A stretch of DNA of 64,000 nucleotides from Mangrovicoccus ximenensis (GTDB lineage: Bacteria > Pseudomonadota > Alphaproteobacteria > Rhodobacterales > Rhodobacteraceae), in the NCBI RefSeq assembly GCF_003056725.1, contig NZ_QBKZ01000002.1:85418-149417 (forward strand), in the 5' to 3' direction. Numbering within the stretch: position 1 is the first letter of the stretch; each line of letters begins with the position of its first letter. Below the pieces are notes generated by a model. It made no database searches. It had not been told where the DNA came from and saw only the letters and a program-made list of their open reading frames with translations. The translations under genes and the position numbers were made by a program. Positions 9,546-18,755 of the stretch are shown here, piece by piece.

Positions 9546-10927
9546 TGCCGTTCCGCACCGGCGCCGGGCTGGCCGTCGCGGCCTGCCTGCTCGGCGGGAT
9601 GCTGTCGGTTCCCTGGCTCTGCGCCATCCTGCTGCTCGTCGCCTGCCTCAGCCTCGCCGGGCTGACCGTGCTGAAATGCGCCACGCTCTTCGCCCGCGGG
9701 ACGCCGCCCCAGGGGGCGGAGATCCTGGAGCTGCATGGCGACGGCCGCCCCGGCCAGCTGCCGGTGATCTCGATCCTCGTGCCGCTCTACCGCGAAGAGC
9801 GCATTGCCACAGAACTGGTGCGGCGCCTGGAAAAGCTCGACTATCCCGAGGCGCTGCTCGATGTCTGCCTGGTGGTCGAGGCCGATGACAACGTGACCCA
9901 TGCGACGCTGTCGGCCAGCCAGCTGCCGGGATGGATGCGGGTGCTGACCGTCCCCGACGGCCGCCTGAAGACCAAGCCCCGGGCGATGAACTACGCGCTG
10001 GATTTCTGCCGCGGCAGCATCGTCGGCATCTATGACGCCGAGGACGCGCCCGAGCCCGGCCAGCTGCACCAGGTGGCCGACCGCTTCGCCTCCGCCGGAC
10101 CGCGCGTCGCCTGCCTGCAGGGCTGCCTCGATTTCTACAATACCGGGCTCAACTGGATGTCGCGCTGCTTCACCATGGAATACGCCGCCTGGTTCCGGGT
10201 GATGCTCCCGGGGGTGGCCAATCTGGGACTCGCGGTGCCGCTGGGCGGCACGACGGTGTTCTTCCGCCGCAGCGTGCTGGAAACCCTCGGCGGCTGGGAC
10301 GCGCACAATGTCACCGAGGATGCCGATCTGGGCATCCGCCTGGCGCGGGCGGGCTATGTCACCGAAATCCTCGACATGACCACTTGGGAAGAGGCCAATT
10401 GCATCCCCTGGCCCTGGATCAAGCAGCGCTCGCGCTGGCTGAAGGGCTATGCGATGACCTATGCAGTCCACATGCGGCAGCCGCGGCTGCTGTGGCGCGA
10501 ACTCGGGGCGCGCCGGTTCTGGGGCTTCCAGGCGATGTTCCTCGGCACGCTGGTCCAGTTCATGCTCGCCCCGCTGCTCTGGTCGCTCTGGGTGATTCCC
10601 TTCGGCATCGCGCATCCGGTGCGGGAGGTCGTGCCCGATCCGCTGATGGCGGCGATCGCGCTGTTCTTCGGGCTGAGCGAACTGGTGATGGCAGCGATGG
10701 CGGCAATGGCGCTGCACCGCACCGGACGGCTGAGGCTGCTGCCCTGGGCGCTGACCCTGCCGCTCTATTTCACGCTCGCGAGCGCAGCCGCCTGCAAGGC
10801 GCTCTTCGAGATGCTGCACAAGCCGTTCTACTGGGACAAGACCCAGCACGGCATGTTCGGCGGCGCGATTTCCGGCAGCGCCGCGCTGCGGGTGATCCGC
10901 GGCGGCAGCAAGCGCGAGGCCGCCTGA
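9545..10927 (+). CDS. Family 2 glycosyltransferase, membrane-bound, N-terminus lost
   Basis: The recognisable protein starts near ATG 9545 with a hydrophobic helix pair. It continues with VISILVPLYREERIATELVR, VEADDNVTHAT, IYDAEDAPEPGQLHQV (the DXD region), VTEDADLGIRLARAGY (the ED acceptor region) and KQRSRWLKGYAMT (the QxxRW motif). Three or four C-terminal membrane helices follow. This is a processive GT2, cellulose-synthase-like. Related Rhodobacterales proteins as I know them carry about 150-200 further N-terminal residues (a GspE-like domain), which are missing here. The open frame extends upstream to 9275 only across antisense ssuD, so a start before 9545 would give a chimeric product. 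Confidence 0.75.
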   Translation: MPFRTGAGLAVAACLLGGMLSVPWLCAILLLVACLSLAGLTVLKCATLFARGTPPQGAEILELHGDGRPGQLPVISILVPLYREERIATELVRRLEKLDYPEALLDVCLVVEADDNVTHATLSASQLPGWMRVLTVPDGRLKTKPRAMNYALDFCRGSIVGIYDAEDAPEPGQLHQVADRFASAGPRVACLQGCLDFYNTGLNWMSRCFTMEYAAWFRVMLPGVANLGLAVPLGGTTVFFRRSVLETLGGWDAHNVTEDADLGIRLARAGYVTEILDMTTWEEANCIPWPWIKQRSRWLKGYAMTYAVHMRQPRLLWRELGARRFWGFQAMFLGTLVQFMLAPLLWSLWVIPFGIAHPVREVVPDPLMAAIALFFGLSELVMAAMAAMALHRTGRLRLLPWALTLPLYFTLASAAACKALFEMLHKPFYWDKTQHGMFGGAISGSAALRVIRGGSKREAA

Positions 10928-11046
10928 CCCTGCCCGTTCCGCGTCCGGGACGACCGCGCCGCCGCTGCGGTCCTCAAGCCGCGTCACCCAAATTCAGCCA
11001 TAGCTCTCTTTTCCAGAGCCACGGACTGCGACAGTCTTGCCACATT

Positions 11047-12489
11047 ATGACCAACCGCCTTTTCCCCCATGGCCGCCCGCGCGCCGCGCTCCCTGTCAGC
11101 CTGGAACAGGACGGCAGGGACCTCGCCATCGCGCGGATCAACGACCTGACGCGGGTCGGCGGGCAAACTGGTTCGGGCTCCTAGCCTATCAGGCCTTCGT
11201 CACGGTGACGCTGCTGGGCGTCGAGGATATGGACTTCTTCCTCGACAGCCGCCAGACCGAGCTGCCGCTGGTCGGCGTGTCGATCCCCACGACCAGCTTC
11301 TTCGTCGCCGCCCCGATCCTCGGCGCCGCGCTGCACGTCTACCTGCATCTCTTCGTGCGCAAATGCACCGCCGCGCTGATGGTCCCTCCGGCGCATGTCA
11401 ACGGCACGCGGCTGGAGGTGCATGTCCTGCCTTGGCTGCTCAACGACCTCGTCCTGCGCTGGCGCAAGGACGGATCGGCAGAGGCCCGCCCGCTCGACCT
11501 GCTCGCCACGGTGACGGCGATCCTGCTGGTCTGGTGCGCCGGGCCCCTGGCGCTGGGATACGCATGGTGGCGCAGCTGGCCTGCCCATGACTGGGTGATG
11601 AGCTATTCGGCCCTGACCTGCGCGCTCTTTGCACTCCATGCCAGCCTTGCCAGCTGGTCGCGCCTGCGGGATGACCTGAAGGGGCGCAAGGGCATTTTCA
11701 CATGGCGCCACGGTCTCGCCATCGCCGCCACGCTGGCAACCGCGACGGCGACGGCGACGCTGACGCAGATCAAGACCGTGGACGACAGCTTCGGACCGGT
11801 CAACTTGGCGCCGATAGTGGCATGGATTGCCGACCGGAGCCCCGTCCCGCCAAATCTCGCGCTCGCCTCCGCCGGCCTCCGCGAAGAGGTGCTGCCCCCC
11901 TGCCTGCGGACTGGCTTCCCTGCGAGATCCACAAGCGCCGCTTCCGCAACGAATGGTGCGCGCGCGAGGGGCTGGATGCCGAAACCTGCGGCCCGCCGCA
12001 TTTCTCGGATGCGGAAAAGATGCCGCATCTGGACAGGCTGCGGGAAGTCTGGTGCAAGCACTGGTCCCGGCGGCTCGGGGCGGAAGACTGCGCCGCCTTC
12101 TTCGCGGCGCCCGACCCGAGGCCTGGGCGACGGAGCGCAGCACCAAGCGCGGGACACTGACCCGCTGGGCCCCGGACCATGCTGACCTGCGCGGCGCCGA
12201 TCTCAGCTCCACCGGGCTGCAGGCGGCAGACCTCCGCTTGGCGCGGATGCAAGGGGCACTCCTCACGGAGGCGTATCTGGCCGGAACCCGAGAGGCCGCC
12301 ATTGCGTTGACCGGCACGAACCTGAGCGCGAGCACAAACAATGGCGGCGCGCTCAGATTCGCTGTAATCGGTGCATCGGTTCCCCGGATCCGGAGTTGGA
12401 GCCAGGACGGGCGGGTGCATTACGAGCTGGTCCGCCCGGCGGCGCCGACCCAGCCGGAAAGCCCGGTCGTGGCGCAGCAGCCGGAGTAA
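11047..12489 (+). pseudogene. Pentapeptide-repeat membrane protein, multiply frameshifted
   Basis: The gene can be followed through at least three frames. ATG 11047 gives MTNRLFPHGRPRAALPVSLE. After a shift near 11160 comes NWFGLLAYQAFVTVTLLGVE and further membrane helices (TAILLVWCAGPLALGYAWWR). After a shift near 11880 comes RNEWCAREGLDAETCGPPHF. After a shift near 12120 comes the pentapeptide block HADLRGADLSSTGLQAADLR, ending at TAA 12489. The frame changes make a full protein impossible. The family is a membrane-anchored pentapeptide-repeat protein of unknown role. Confidence 0.7.
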
Positions 12490-12495
12490 CCTTCG

Positions 12496-13885
12496 TCAGC
12501 AGGTGTCGGGCTTGACCTCGTGCGGCGTGGAGGCGCGCAGGCGCGCGCGGATCGCGCGGCTGAGCGCATCGACCGCCGCCGTCATCAGCCCGCAGGCGAT
12601 CAGCAGCACCAGCGCCCGGTCGAGCCGGAGCTGCTGCATCGCCGTGTCGACATAGAAGCCCAGCGTCGCGACGCCCAGAAGGCCCATGACGGCGGTCTCG
12701 CGCAGGATGATCTCCCAGCGGTAGAGGCAGAGCGCCAGGAACGGCCCGAAGAGCCGCGGCACCAGCTCCCAGCCCCAGAGGGTCAGGCCCTTCGGCGCAT
12801 CGGCACGCAGCTCGCGGGTGACGCCGGCGGCTTCGCGCCCGGTCAGATGGGCGATGATCGCGCCGTTATGCAGGGCCAGCGCCAGCACCGCGGGCAGCAT
12901 CGACGGGCCGAAGATCTGCAGGAAGAGATAGGCCAGCATGTATTCGGGGAAGCTGCGCAGCAGGATCAGCACGAGGTCCGCGCCCACGCGCCCGGCGCGT
13001 CCCGCCACTTCGCGGACCACCAGGCCGAAGCCGAGGAAGGCGATCGCCCCGGTCAGCGCCAGCGCGATCTGCCCCGCCACCAGCGTCGACCAGAGGCCGG
13101 GGAGGATCTCGCCGGTGAGCCGGTCGCCGAGCCAAGGGGCCAGCCCCGCCCAGTCGCCGTTCCGGACCGGGGCCGGGACCATGTCATGGAGCGCGCGAAG
13201 GAGCGCGCCCTGGCCCATCGGCGGCACCGGGATGCTGGCGAGCAGCCCGAAGGCCGCGAGGATCCAGACCGGCACGGCGCGCGGCCGCATCCAGAGCCGG
13301 ATCGTCGCGATCAGGAGGACATAGACCGCCATGACGGCGCTGACCGCGCCGTAATTGCCGATCTTGAAGAAGGCGTCGAGCTGGAAGCCCAGCGTCGGCA
13401 GGCCGACGAAGCCCAGCACCGCCGAGGCGCGCATCCCGCATTCGAAGCGGTAGAGCCAGTAGCTCCACATCGGCCGGATCGCCAGCGGCGCGCGCGCCCA
13501 GAGGAACCGGGTCAGCGGATCCGCCTTCGGCCCCAGCCAGGCGGCGGGGCGCGGGTCGGCCTCCTCGATCTGCTCGGCGAAGACCTTGGCGAAGATGCCC
13601 GTGTAGGGCAGGGCGATGGCCAGCACCCCCGCCGTCGGCCCGAGCCCGATCGCGGCGATCAGCAGGAGCGCCCAGAACAGCTCATGGACGGAGCGCAGCG
13701 CGATCGCCGGAAGGCGCACCGCGCGCAGGTGGTAGAAGGGCGCGAGGACCAGCCCCGCGAGGCCGCCGATGGTGACGCCCGCCAGCGCGAAACCGACGGT
13801 CAGGGCGGTGGCGCGGACGATGTCCTCGACCGCGGAAAAATCGGGCCGCAGGAGCTCCCGCGCCGGACTTGATCCGGCGCCTCCC
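12496..13885 (-). CDS. phnE: PhnE-type phosphonate ABC transporter permease, 5'-truncated
   Basis: A long hydrophobic frame with two copies of the binding-protein-dependent permease domain. Signature text includes RASAVLGFVGLPTLGFQLDA and RETAVMGLLGVATLGFYVDT, the EAA-like loops of phosphonate/phosphite permeases. The double-domain layout is that of fused PhnE. The first ATG in frame is at 13719, but coding-like sequence (RPDFSAVEDIVRATALTVGF) continues upstream to about 13885 and then breaks. The true start is lost. No phnC or phnD is adjacent, so the transporter is an orphan. It ends 7 bases from the pentapeptide pseudogene. Confidence 0.72.
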
Positions 13886-13924
13886 GGCCCTCAATCCCCG
13901 GCGCGTCTCCTGTGGCGCGCCGGG

Positions 13925-14833
13925 TCAGCCGCCTTGCGCGGCCGGGCGCTTCAGCGACATCCCGATCCCCGTCACCGCCAGCGCGATGGCTGCGACCTGC
14001 AGCTGGCTGGGAATGCTGTGCAGCATCGGGATCGCCATCAGGATCGCCATCGGCGGCACCATCGCGAAGAACAGCGAGGCCCGCGCCGCGCCGAGCCGCG
14101 ACACCGTCAGCGCAAAGAAGGCGAAAGCCAGCGCACCGCCGCCCACGCCCTGGTAGAGCACCTGCTCGGCCCAGCCCGAGGCGGCGACCGCCGGCCAGTC
14201 GGCAAGCAGCAGGTAGACCGGCGTCACCGCTGCCCCCGAGATCACCGTGATCAGCGACGCGACCTGCAGTGCCGGCAGCTTCCAGCGGCCGACCAGATAG
14301 GTATAGCCGCCCCACATCGCCCCGCCGGTGGCGAAGCCCGCATCGCCGAGAAAGGTCGAGCCGCTCAGCTCCTCCGGGGCGGAGGAGGCATCGATGCCGA
14401 CCAGCGCCAGCCCGGCCACCATCAGCCCCATGCCGCAGAGGCGGCGCTGCGAGGGCCGGTCTCCGTCGAGCAGCCAGACCAGCAGGTTCGCCGTCATCAT
14501 AGAGGCGCAGGGCGTGATGATCACCGCATGGCTCAGCGGAGAGGCCTGGAAGCTCGAGGCGATCACGAAGGCAAAGGCCGGTCCAGCCAGCAACGCCAGC
14601 GGCAGGAAGCGCCGGGCCGGGATGGCAGGCGCGCTGCGTGCCAGCCACAGCACCGGCAGCATCACCAGCCCGCCGCCGAAAAAGCGCAGGAAGACCAGGT
14701 CGGCGGCGCGGAACCCGTCTGCCATGCCGATCTTCGAGCCGATATTGTACATGCTCCAGATGAGCACGGTGATGGAACCGAAAATGGTTCCGGCAAGGTA
14801 CGGATGTACCTTCGGAAAATCTATGCGTGTCAT
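13925..14833 (-). CDS. DMT superfamily (EamA) transporter
   Basis: A 302-residue inner-membrane protein with about ten hydrophobic helices in two EamA halves (GTIFGSITVLIWSMYNIGSK; later FLGDAGFATGGAMWGGYTYL). The start at ATG 14833 (MTRIDFPKVHPYLAG) is chosen because the upstream in-frame extension is polar and unlike the family. The substrate is not predictable and is likely a small metabolite or amino acid for export. It is divergent from the truncated GMC oxidoreductase, with a 364-base intergenic region between them. Confidence 0.85.
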   Translation of the reverse strand: MTRIDFPKVHPYLAGTIFGSITVLIWSMYNIGSKIGMADGFRAADLVFLRFFGGGLVMLPVLWLARSAPAIPARRFLPLALLAGPAFAFVIASSFQASPLSHAVIITPCASMMTANLLVWLLDGDRPSQRRLCGMGLMVAGLALVGIDASSAPEELSGSTFLGDAGFATGGAMWGGYTYLVGRWKLPALQVASLITVISGAAVTPVYLLLADWPAVAASGWAEQVLYQGVGGGALAFAFFALTVSRLGAARASLFFAMVPPMAILMAIPMLHSIPSQLQVAAIALAVTGIGMSLKRPAAQGG

Positions 14834-15073
14834 TGCGTTCTGCTTCTGTTGCGCCGGAAGGCCCGGGCCGGCCGGATGTCTCTTGGCCGCGCGGATCCGC
14901 TGTCTCCAACAAAATTTGCGATTAATGAACGTGTTAGTCAAGTCGGACATCCGCTGCGCCGGATGAAATTTCCCGTTCCAACAGAATGACTTGACCAGGG
15001 CGGGAAGCAGGGTTGCGGCCTCCGAATGGCGCTGCGTCCGCAGAAAAGGCGCATCCGTGGTAAAGATTAGTCA

Positions 15074-15102
15074 TTGACGAAGAAAGTCGCATATGGATAA
15101 CT
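15074..15102 (+). promoter_or_regulatory. Candidate promoter upstream of the GMC oxidoreductase fragment
   Basis: TTGACG at 15074-15079 and ATAACT at 15097-15102 are 17 bases apart, in the divergent intergenic region about 95 bases before the oxidoreductase ATG. Good -35, moderate -10. No transcript evidence. Confidence 0.35.
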
Positions 15103-15197
15103 CCGGTCCAGAGGAGGCTGCCAGCGTCGGCGCCCCGGCGGGAGAGGCCGGGCGCATCGGGACCGGGCGGCAGAAGACATGACATGGGAGGAAGGAC

Positions 15198-15320
15198 ATG
15201 ACGGATTACATCGTCATCGGCGCAGGCTCTGCCGGCGCCGTGCTCGCGAAAAGGCTTTCGGCGGACCCGTCGGTCAAGGTTACCGTGATCGAGGCCGGCG
15301 GCTGGGACCGCAGCCCGAGA
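15198..15320 (+). pseudogene. N-terminal stub of a GMC-family oxidoreductase
   Basis: The ATG behind GGAGGAAGGAC opens [20 protein letters not shown], the dinucleotide-binding GxGxxG motif of glucose-methanol-choline oxidoreductases, followed by [13 protein letters not shown]. After about 40 codons the frame runs into sequence lying downstream of ygfZ on the other strand. The remaining ~500 residues, including substrate and catalytic domains, are absent. The breakpoint lies near 15318. Confidence 0.72.
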
Positions 15321-15345
15321 ACCCGGCCGCGCTGGCCGCGCTGGC

Positions 15346-16155
15346 TCACGCTTCTTCGAGCACCGCCACGCTGGCCGCGCCCGCCGTCATCGCGTCGCCC
15401 ACCCGGTCGAAGCGCAGGAAGGCGAGGCCGGTGCCCTCCGCCTGGCTGTAGAGCGTGCCGGCGGTCACCCCGCCCGACAGGATTTCGGTGCCGACCGGCA
15501 CGGGTTCCGAGACCGAGACCCGCTTCAGCCCCTTGCGCAGCTCCAGCTTGTGCTTCATCCGCGCGACGATTTCCTGGCCGACGAAGCAGCCCTTGCGGAA
15601 ATCGACGCCGTTGAGCCGGTCGAAGCCGACCTCGAGAATGTAGGTGTCGTCGGGGATCAGCTCGACCCCGGCCTCGGGCACCGCGAGCTTCACCCGGCGG
15701 GCCTCGATCTCCTGCGCGACTTCGGGCGACTCGGCGAGGTCGGTGCCGTAGCGGCGCCAGCCCAGATCGGGATGGCGCGGATCGGCGAAGCCGTCGGCGG
15801 GGACTGGCCCGAGCCCGCGCTCCACCGACAGCTCCGCCGGTTCGATCGCCACCTTGGCGCGCAGCTTGTACATCGCCAGCTTCTGCGCCACGGCGGCAGC
15901 CTGGCCGCCGGGCAGATCCATCAGCACCGCGTCGGGGCCGTCCGGGATCAGGAAGAAATCCGACATGTACTTGCCCTGCGGCGTCAGCAGCGCGGAATAG
16001 ACCGCGCCCGCGTCGAGCCGCTTGGTGTCGTTGGTGATCAGGCCCTGCAGGAAGTCGCGGGCCTCCGGTCCGGAGATGCGCAGCACCGTCCGTGGCCGTT
16101 GAGTTTGGTCTGGCAGCAATTTAGGTCTCCCGGTAAGGGGCGCGTTCGGGGTCAA
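15346..16155 (-). CDS. ygfZ: YgfZ/GcvT-like folate-binding Fe-S cluster repair protein
   Basis: A 269-residue protein with the YgfZ signature. [20 protein letters not shown] lies near the N-terminus, and [20 protein letters not shown] contains the conserved KGC-x-GQE motif with its cysteine. The family binds tetrahydrofolate and supports maintenance of certain Fe-S enzymes in the cytoplasm. The first ~24 residues (to QRPRTVL) look less typical, and the natural start may lie inside. It is divergent from the glycosyltransferase, starting 32 bases away, so the two share a short promoter region. Confidence 0.85.
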   Translation of the reverse strand: MTPNAPLTGRPKLLPDQTQRPRTVLRISGPEARDFLQGLITNDTKRLDAGAVYSALLTPQGKYMSDFFLIPDGPDAVLMDLPGGQAAAVAQKLAMYKLRAKVAIEPAELSVERGLGPVPADGFADPRHPDLGWRRYGTDLAESPEVAQEIEARRVKLAVPEAGVELIPDDTYILEVGFDRLNGVDFRKGCFVGQEIVARMKHKLELRKGLKRVSVSEPVPVGTEILSGGVTAGTLYSQAEGTGLAFLRFDRVGDAMTAGAASVAVLEEA

Positions 16156-16187
16156 AGATGACCTAAACGCTCAGGAAAGGAAAGGTC

Positions 16188-16805
16188 ATGGCGGCGCCGA
16201 TTTCGGTTGTGATGCCGGTTTTGAACGCCGGCGATGTCTTGCCAAGCACGTTGCAGGCCGTTCTGCCCGCCCTGACCGCGGGGCTGGTGCATGAACTGAT
16301 CTTCGCCGATGGCGGTTCGGCCGATGCGACGCTGGAGATCGCCGACGAGGTGGGGGCCGTGGTCGTGCCGGGTCCGCCGGGGCGGGGCGGACAGCTGGCG
16401 CGCGGCGTGGCGGCGGCCTCGGGCGAGTGGATCCTGGTGCTGCATGCCGATACGCAGCTGTCGGGCGACTGGGTGAAGGCGCTGGCCGGTCACATGGCGG
16501 CAGGGCCGGACCATGCGGGCTATTTCCCGCTGCGCTTCCGCGCCTCGGGGCTGGCGCCGGCCTGGGTGGCAGGCTGGGCCAACTGGCGCGCGCGGGTGCT
16601 GGGGCTGCCCTATGGCGACCAGGGCCTGTTCCTGTCGCGGCGGCTCTATGACCAGACCGGCGGCTATCCCGACATTCCGCTGATGGAGGACGTTGCGCTG
16701 GCGCGGGCGCTCAAGGGGCGGCTGCGGGCGCTCGACGGCCTCGCCGAAACCAGCGCGGCGCGCTACGAGGCCGAGGGTTGGACACGGCGCGGGGCGAAGA
16801 CCGCG
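16188..16805 (+). pseudogene. TIGR04283-type family 2 glycosyltransferase, 3'-truncated
   Basis: ATG 16188 lies behind GGAAAGGAAAGG. It reads AAPISVVMPVLNAGDVLPST, ELIFADGGSADATLEIAD, ILVLHADTQLSGDW and MEDVALARALKGR. This is the short soluble GT2 group labelled rSAM/selenodomain-associated transferase 2. Similarity ends at YEAEGWTRRGA, about 20-25 residues before the usual C-terminus. The frame then runs open, by chance, through unrelated DNA into DUF484, giving a 529-codon ORF that must not be read as one protein. Confidence 0.7.
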
Positions 16806-16947
16806 CCCTTGGCCGCGCCGCGGCGAAGCCCTGCAGCTCGGGCCGCAGGATGCGGACGATCTCGCGGTCGGGCCAGGCGCCTTCGGCGACGGGTGCGGGA
16901 CCGTCGCCCAGCGGGACGACATGGGCGGCAGGGGGAAAACCGGACAT
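16805..16947 (-). pseudogene. N-terminal fragment of an unidentified gene
   Basis: The minus-strand ATG at 16947 opens MSGFPPAAHVVPLGDGPAPV and EIVRILRPELQGFAAAR, which reads as coding sequence diverging from DUF484. It breaks near 16805 where the glycosyltransferase fragment ends. I do not recognise the family. Confidence 0.3.
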
Positions 16948-17081
16948 CGGATCACTCGTTCTCTGAAGGACACGCCCCGAGCCTGACGGCCCGCGCGGCG
17001 CCGTCAAGGGTTCGGAGATTCCCTTGCGGCGGAAAATGGGGTAGCCTCGCAGCAAACAAGAAGACCGAGGCACCAGAGCAG

Positions 17082-17777
17082 ATGACCCATATCGAAACGG
17101 CGAGCGCCGTGAAGCCGGACGTGCGCGACCAGATCCTCAGGAATGCGGCCGCCGTGCTGGAGGACACCGAGCTGATGGCCGCGCTGATCGCCGCCGATGA
17201 CGGGATGCGCGGCAAGAACGTGATCGACCTCAGGGGGCTGGCGATCGCGCGGCTGGAGGACCGGCTGTCGCGGCTGGAATCCACGCATCAGAACGTCCTG
17301 TCGGCCTCCTACGAGAATGTCTCGACCACCACGCAGGTGCACCGCGCGATCCTCTCGATGATCGCGCCCTTGCAGCTCGAGGCCTTCCTCGACTGCCTCG
17401 GCAGCGACGTGGCGGACATCCTGCGCGCCGCCTCGATCCGGATCCTGGTCGAGGGCCGCATGCCGATCGAACACGAGGTGCTGGTGCCGGTGGGCGTGGG
17501 CGACATCACCCGCTACATCGACAGCTGGCGCTCCGGCCGCCCGGTGCCGATCGCGCTGCGCCGCGTCCCCGGGAAAATGCCCCGCCTGCATGACGAAAGC
17601 CGCGGGCCGATCCGCAGCGAGGCGCTCTACCGGCTGGAGCTGGGCGACACCGCCCCCGCCGCGCTGCTGGCGATCGGCGCTGCCGATCCCGACCAGTACC
17701 TGCCGAGCCACGCGACCGACCTGCTCGAACTCTTCGGCCGGGTCTGCGAACGCACCCTGCGGGGGCTGCTGGCGTGA
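17082..17777 (+). CDS. DUF484 family protein
   Basis: A 231-residue GAF-like protein of the DUF484 family that commonly precedes xerC. Conserved text includes DLRGLAIARLEDRLSRLEST, LQLEAFLDCLGSDVADILRA and the C-terminal AALLAIGAADPDQY and FGRVCERTLRGLL. The start at ATG 17082 (MTHIETASAVKPD) is chosen because upstream codons belong to other fragments. Its stop overlaps the xerC GTG start (GTGA), so the two genes are translationally coupled. The function is unproven, although the genetic link to Xer recombination is widespread. Confidence 0.88.
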   Translation: MTHIETASAVKPDVRDQILRNAAAVLEDTELMAALIAADDGMRGKNVIDLRGLAIARLEDRLSRLESTHQNVLSASYENVSTTTQVHRAILSMIAPLQLEAFLDCLGSDVADILRAASIRILVEGRMPIEHEVLVPVGVGDITRYIDSWRSGRPVPIALRRVPGKMPRLHDESRGPIRSEALYRLELGDTAPAALLAIGAADPDQYLPSHATDLLELFGRVCERTLRGLLA

Positions 17778-18292
17778 TCGACCTCCCCCCCGCCACGCGC
17801 GACCTGCTGGAACGCTGGCTGACCTCGCTGAGGGCGCTCGACGATGCGTCGAACGCGACGATCCTGGCCTATGGCGGCGACCTGCGCGACTATCTGGGCT
17901 TCATGGCCGGCTATCTCGAGGGCGGCGCCGCACCGTCCAGCCTGCGCGGGGTCGACCTGACCGCGATGCGCGCCTGGATGGCGCACGAAACCGGCAAGGG
18001 GCTGGCCGCGCGGTCGCGCGCCCGGGCGCTCTCGGCGGTCAAGAGCTTCTACAACTGGTGGTCCGAGCGCGAGGGCTTCGACGTCACCGCCGTGCTCTCG
18101 ACCCGGTCCCCGCGCTATACCCGCAAGCTGCCCCGGCCGCTGACCGAAGATGCCGCCAAGGCGCTGCTGGAAACGGTGGAGCTGCAGGCCCGCGACCCCT
18201 GGGTGGCGGCGCGCGACGTGGCGGTGGTGACGCTGCTCTATGGCTGCGGGCTGCGCATCTCCGAGGCGCTGGGGCTCGATGCCGGCCAGGTA
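17774..18292 (+). pseudogene. xerC: XerC tyrosine recombinase, C-terminal catalytic part deleted
   Basis: A GTG start coupled to DUF484. The core-binding SAM-like domain is intact (WLTSLRALDDASNATILAYG, ARSRARALSAVKSFYNWW). The catalytic domain begins normally with the box-I arginine in LLYGCGLRISEALGLDA. At about residue 173 it breaks into unrelated sequence beginning TGTCCGGATTTTGGGGACC, which resembles an IS terminus. The catalytic Lys, HxxR, His/Trp and nucleophilic Tyr are missing, so this copy cannot resolve chromosome dimers. A full-length copy elsewhere would be expected. Confidence 0.8.
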
Positions 18293-18468
18293 GCCGGGTG
18301 TCCGGATTTTGGGGACCACCTCAGGGAAAGGGGCATCACGTCCCGACGCAGACTTCTGCTACATTGCCCAGCGGACGACAGGATGCCTTGCAGCAGCGGT
18401 GCCGCTCCGGCGCCGGGGCGCGGTCTCGCCTGCGGAGCCCGCAAAGGGCTCCGCGCTGCGGGGAGCGC
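18291..18468. other. Junction sequence, possible IS end
   Basis: About 180 bases between the xerC break and the amphi-Trp gene. It starts TGTCCGGATTTTGGGGACCA, reminiscent of an insertion-sequence terminus, and contains a GC-rich GAGCCC-GCAAAGG-GGCTC-like hairpin near 18437-18455. No ORF is supported. Confidence 0.3.
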
Positions 18469-18741
18469 TCAGGAGCTGATCTTGGGCGCGCCCTTCTGGG
18501 CCGGTTCCGCCGCGGGATCGGTCCAGGAAACGCGCAGGCTGACCCGGCATTCGCCGTCCTCGCGCTCGGCGCGCAGGCGCAGGTTCATCAGCCCGGCGGT
18601 CTGCAGCACCATTTCGCTGTCATCGTCGCCGAGCGTCAACTCGCCCTTGGAGAAGCCCTTGGACAGCGCGGTCAGCAGGGTCTTGATCGTCTTCGCGTCC
18701 TGCAGGGAGTCATGCGAGAAACGGGTGGTCTTGTCGGCCAT
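18469..18741 (-). CDS. Amphi-Trp domain-containing protein
   Basis: A 90-residue protein (MADKTTRFSHDSLQDAKTIK start) ending CRVSLRVSWTDPAAEPA. The alternating hydrophobic strands and the conserved L-x-V-x-W are the pattern that names the amphi-Trp domain. Proteins of this family are small, cytoplasmic and of unknown function. It lies downstream of the metallophosphoesterase on the same strand, 14 bases away, so the two probably form an operon. Confidence 0.8.
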   Translation of the reverse strand: MADKTTRFSHDSLQDAKTIKTLLTALSKGFSKGELTLGDDDSEMVLQTAGLMNLRLRAEREDGECRVSLRVSWTDPAAEPAQKGAPKISS

Positions 18742-18755
18742 TGCGGTCCTTCCGT

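Noticed and set aside
12520..13872. 450-codon plus-strand ORF opposite phnE
   Set aside because: Composition rich in Arg/Gln/Asp/His with no domain; a shadow of the permease gene.
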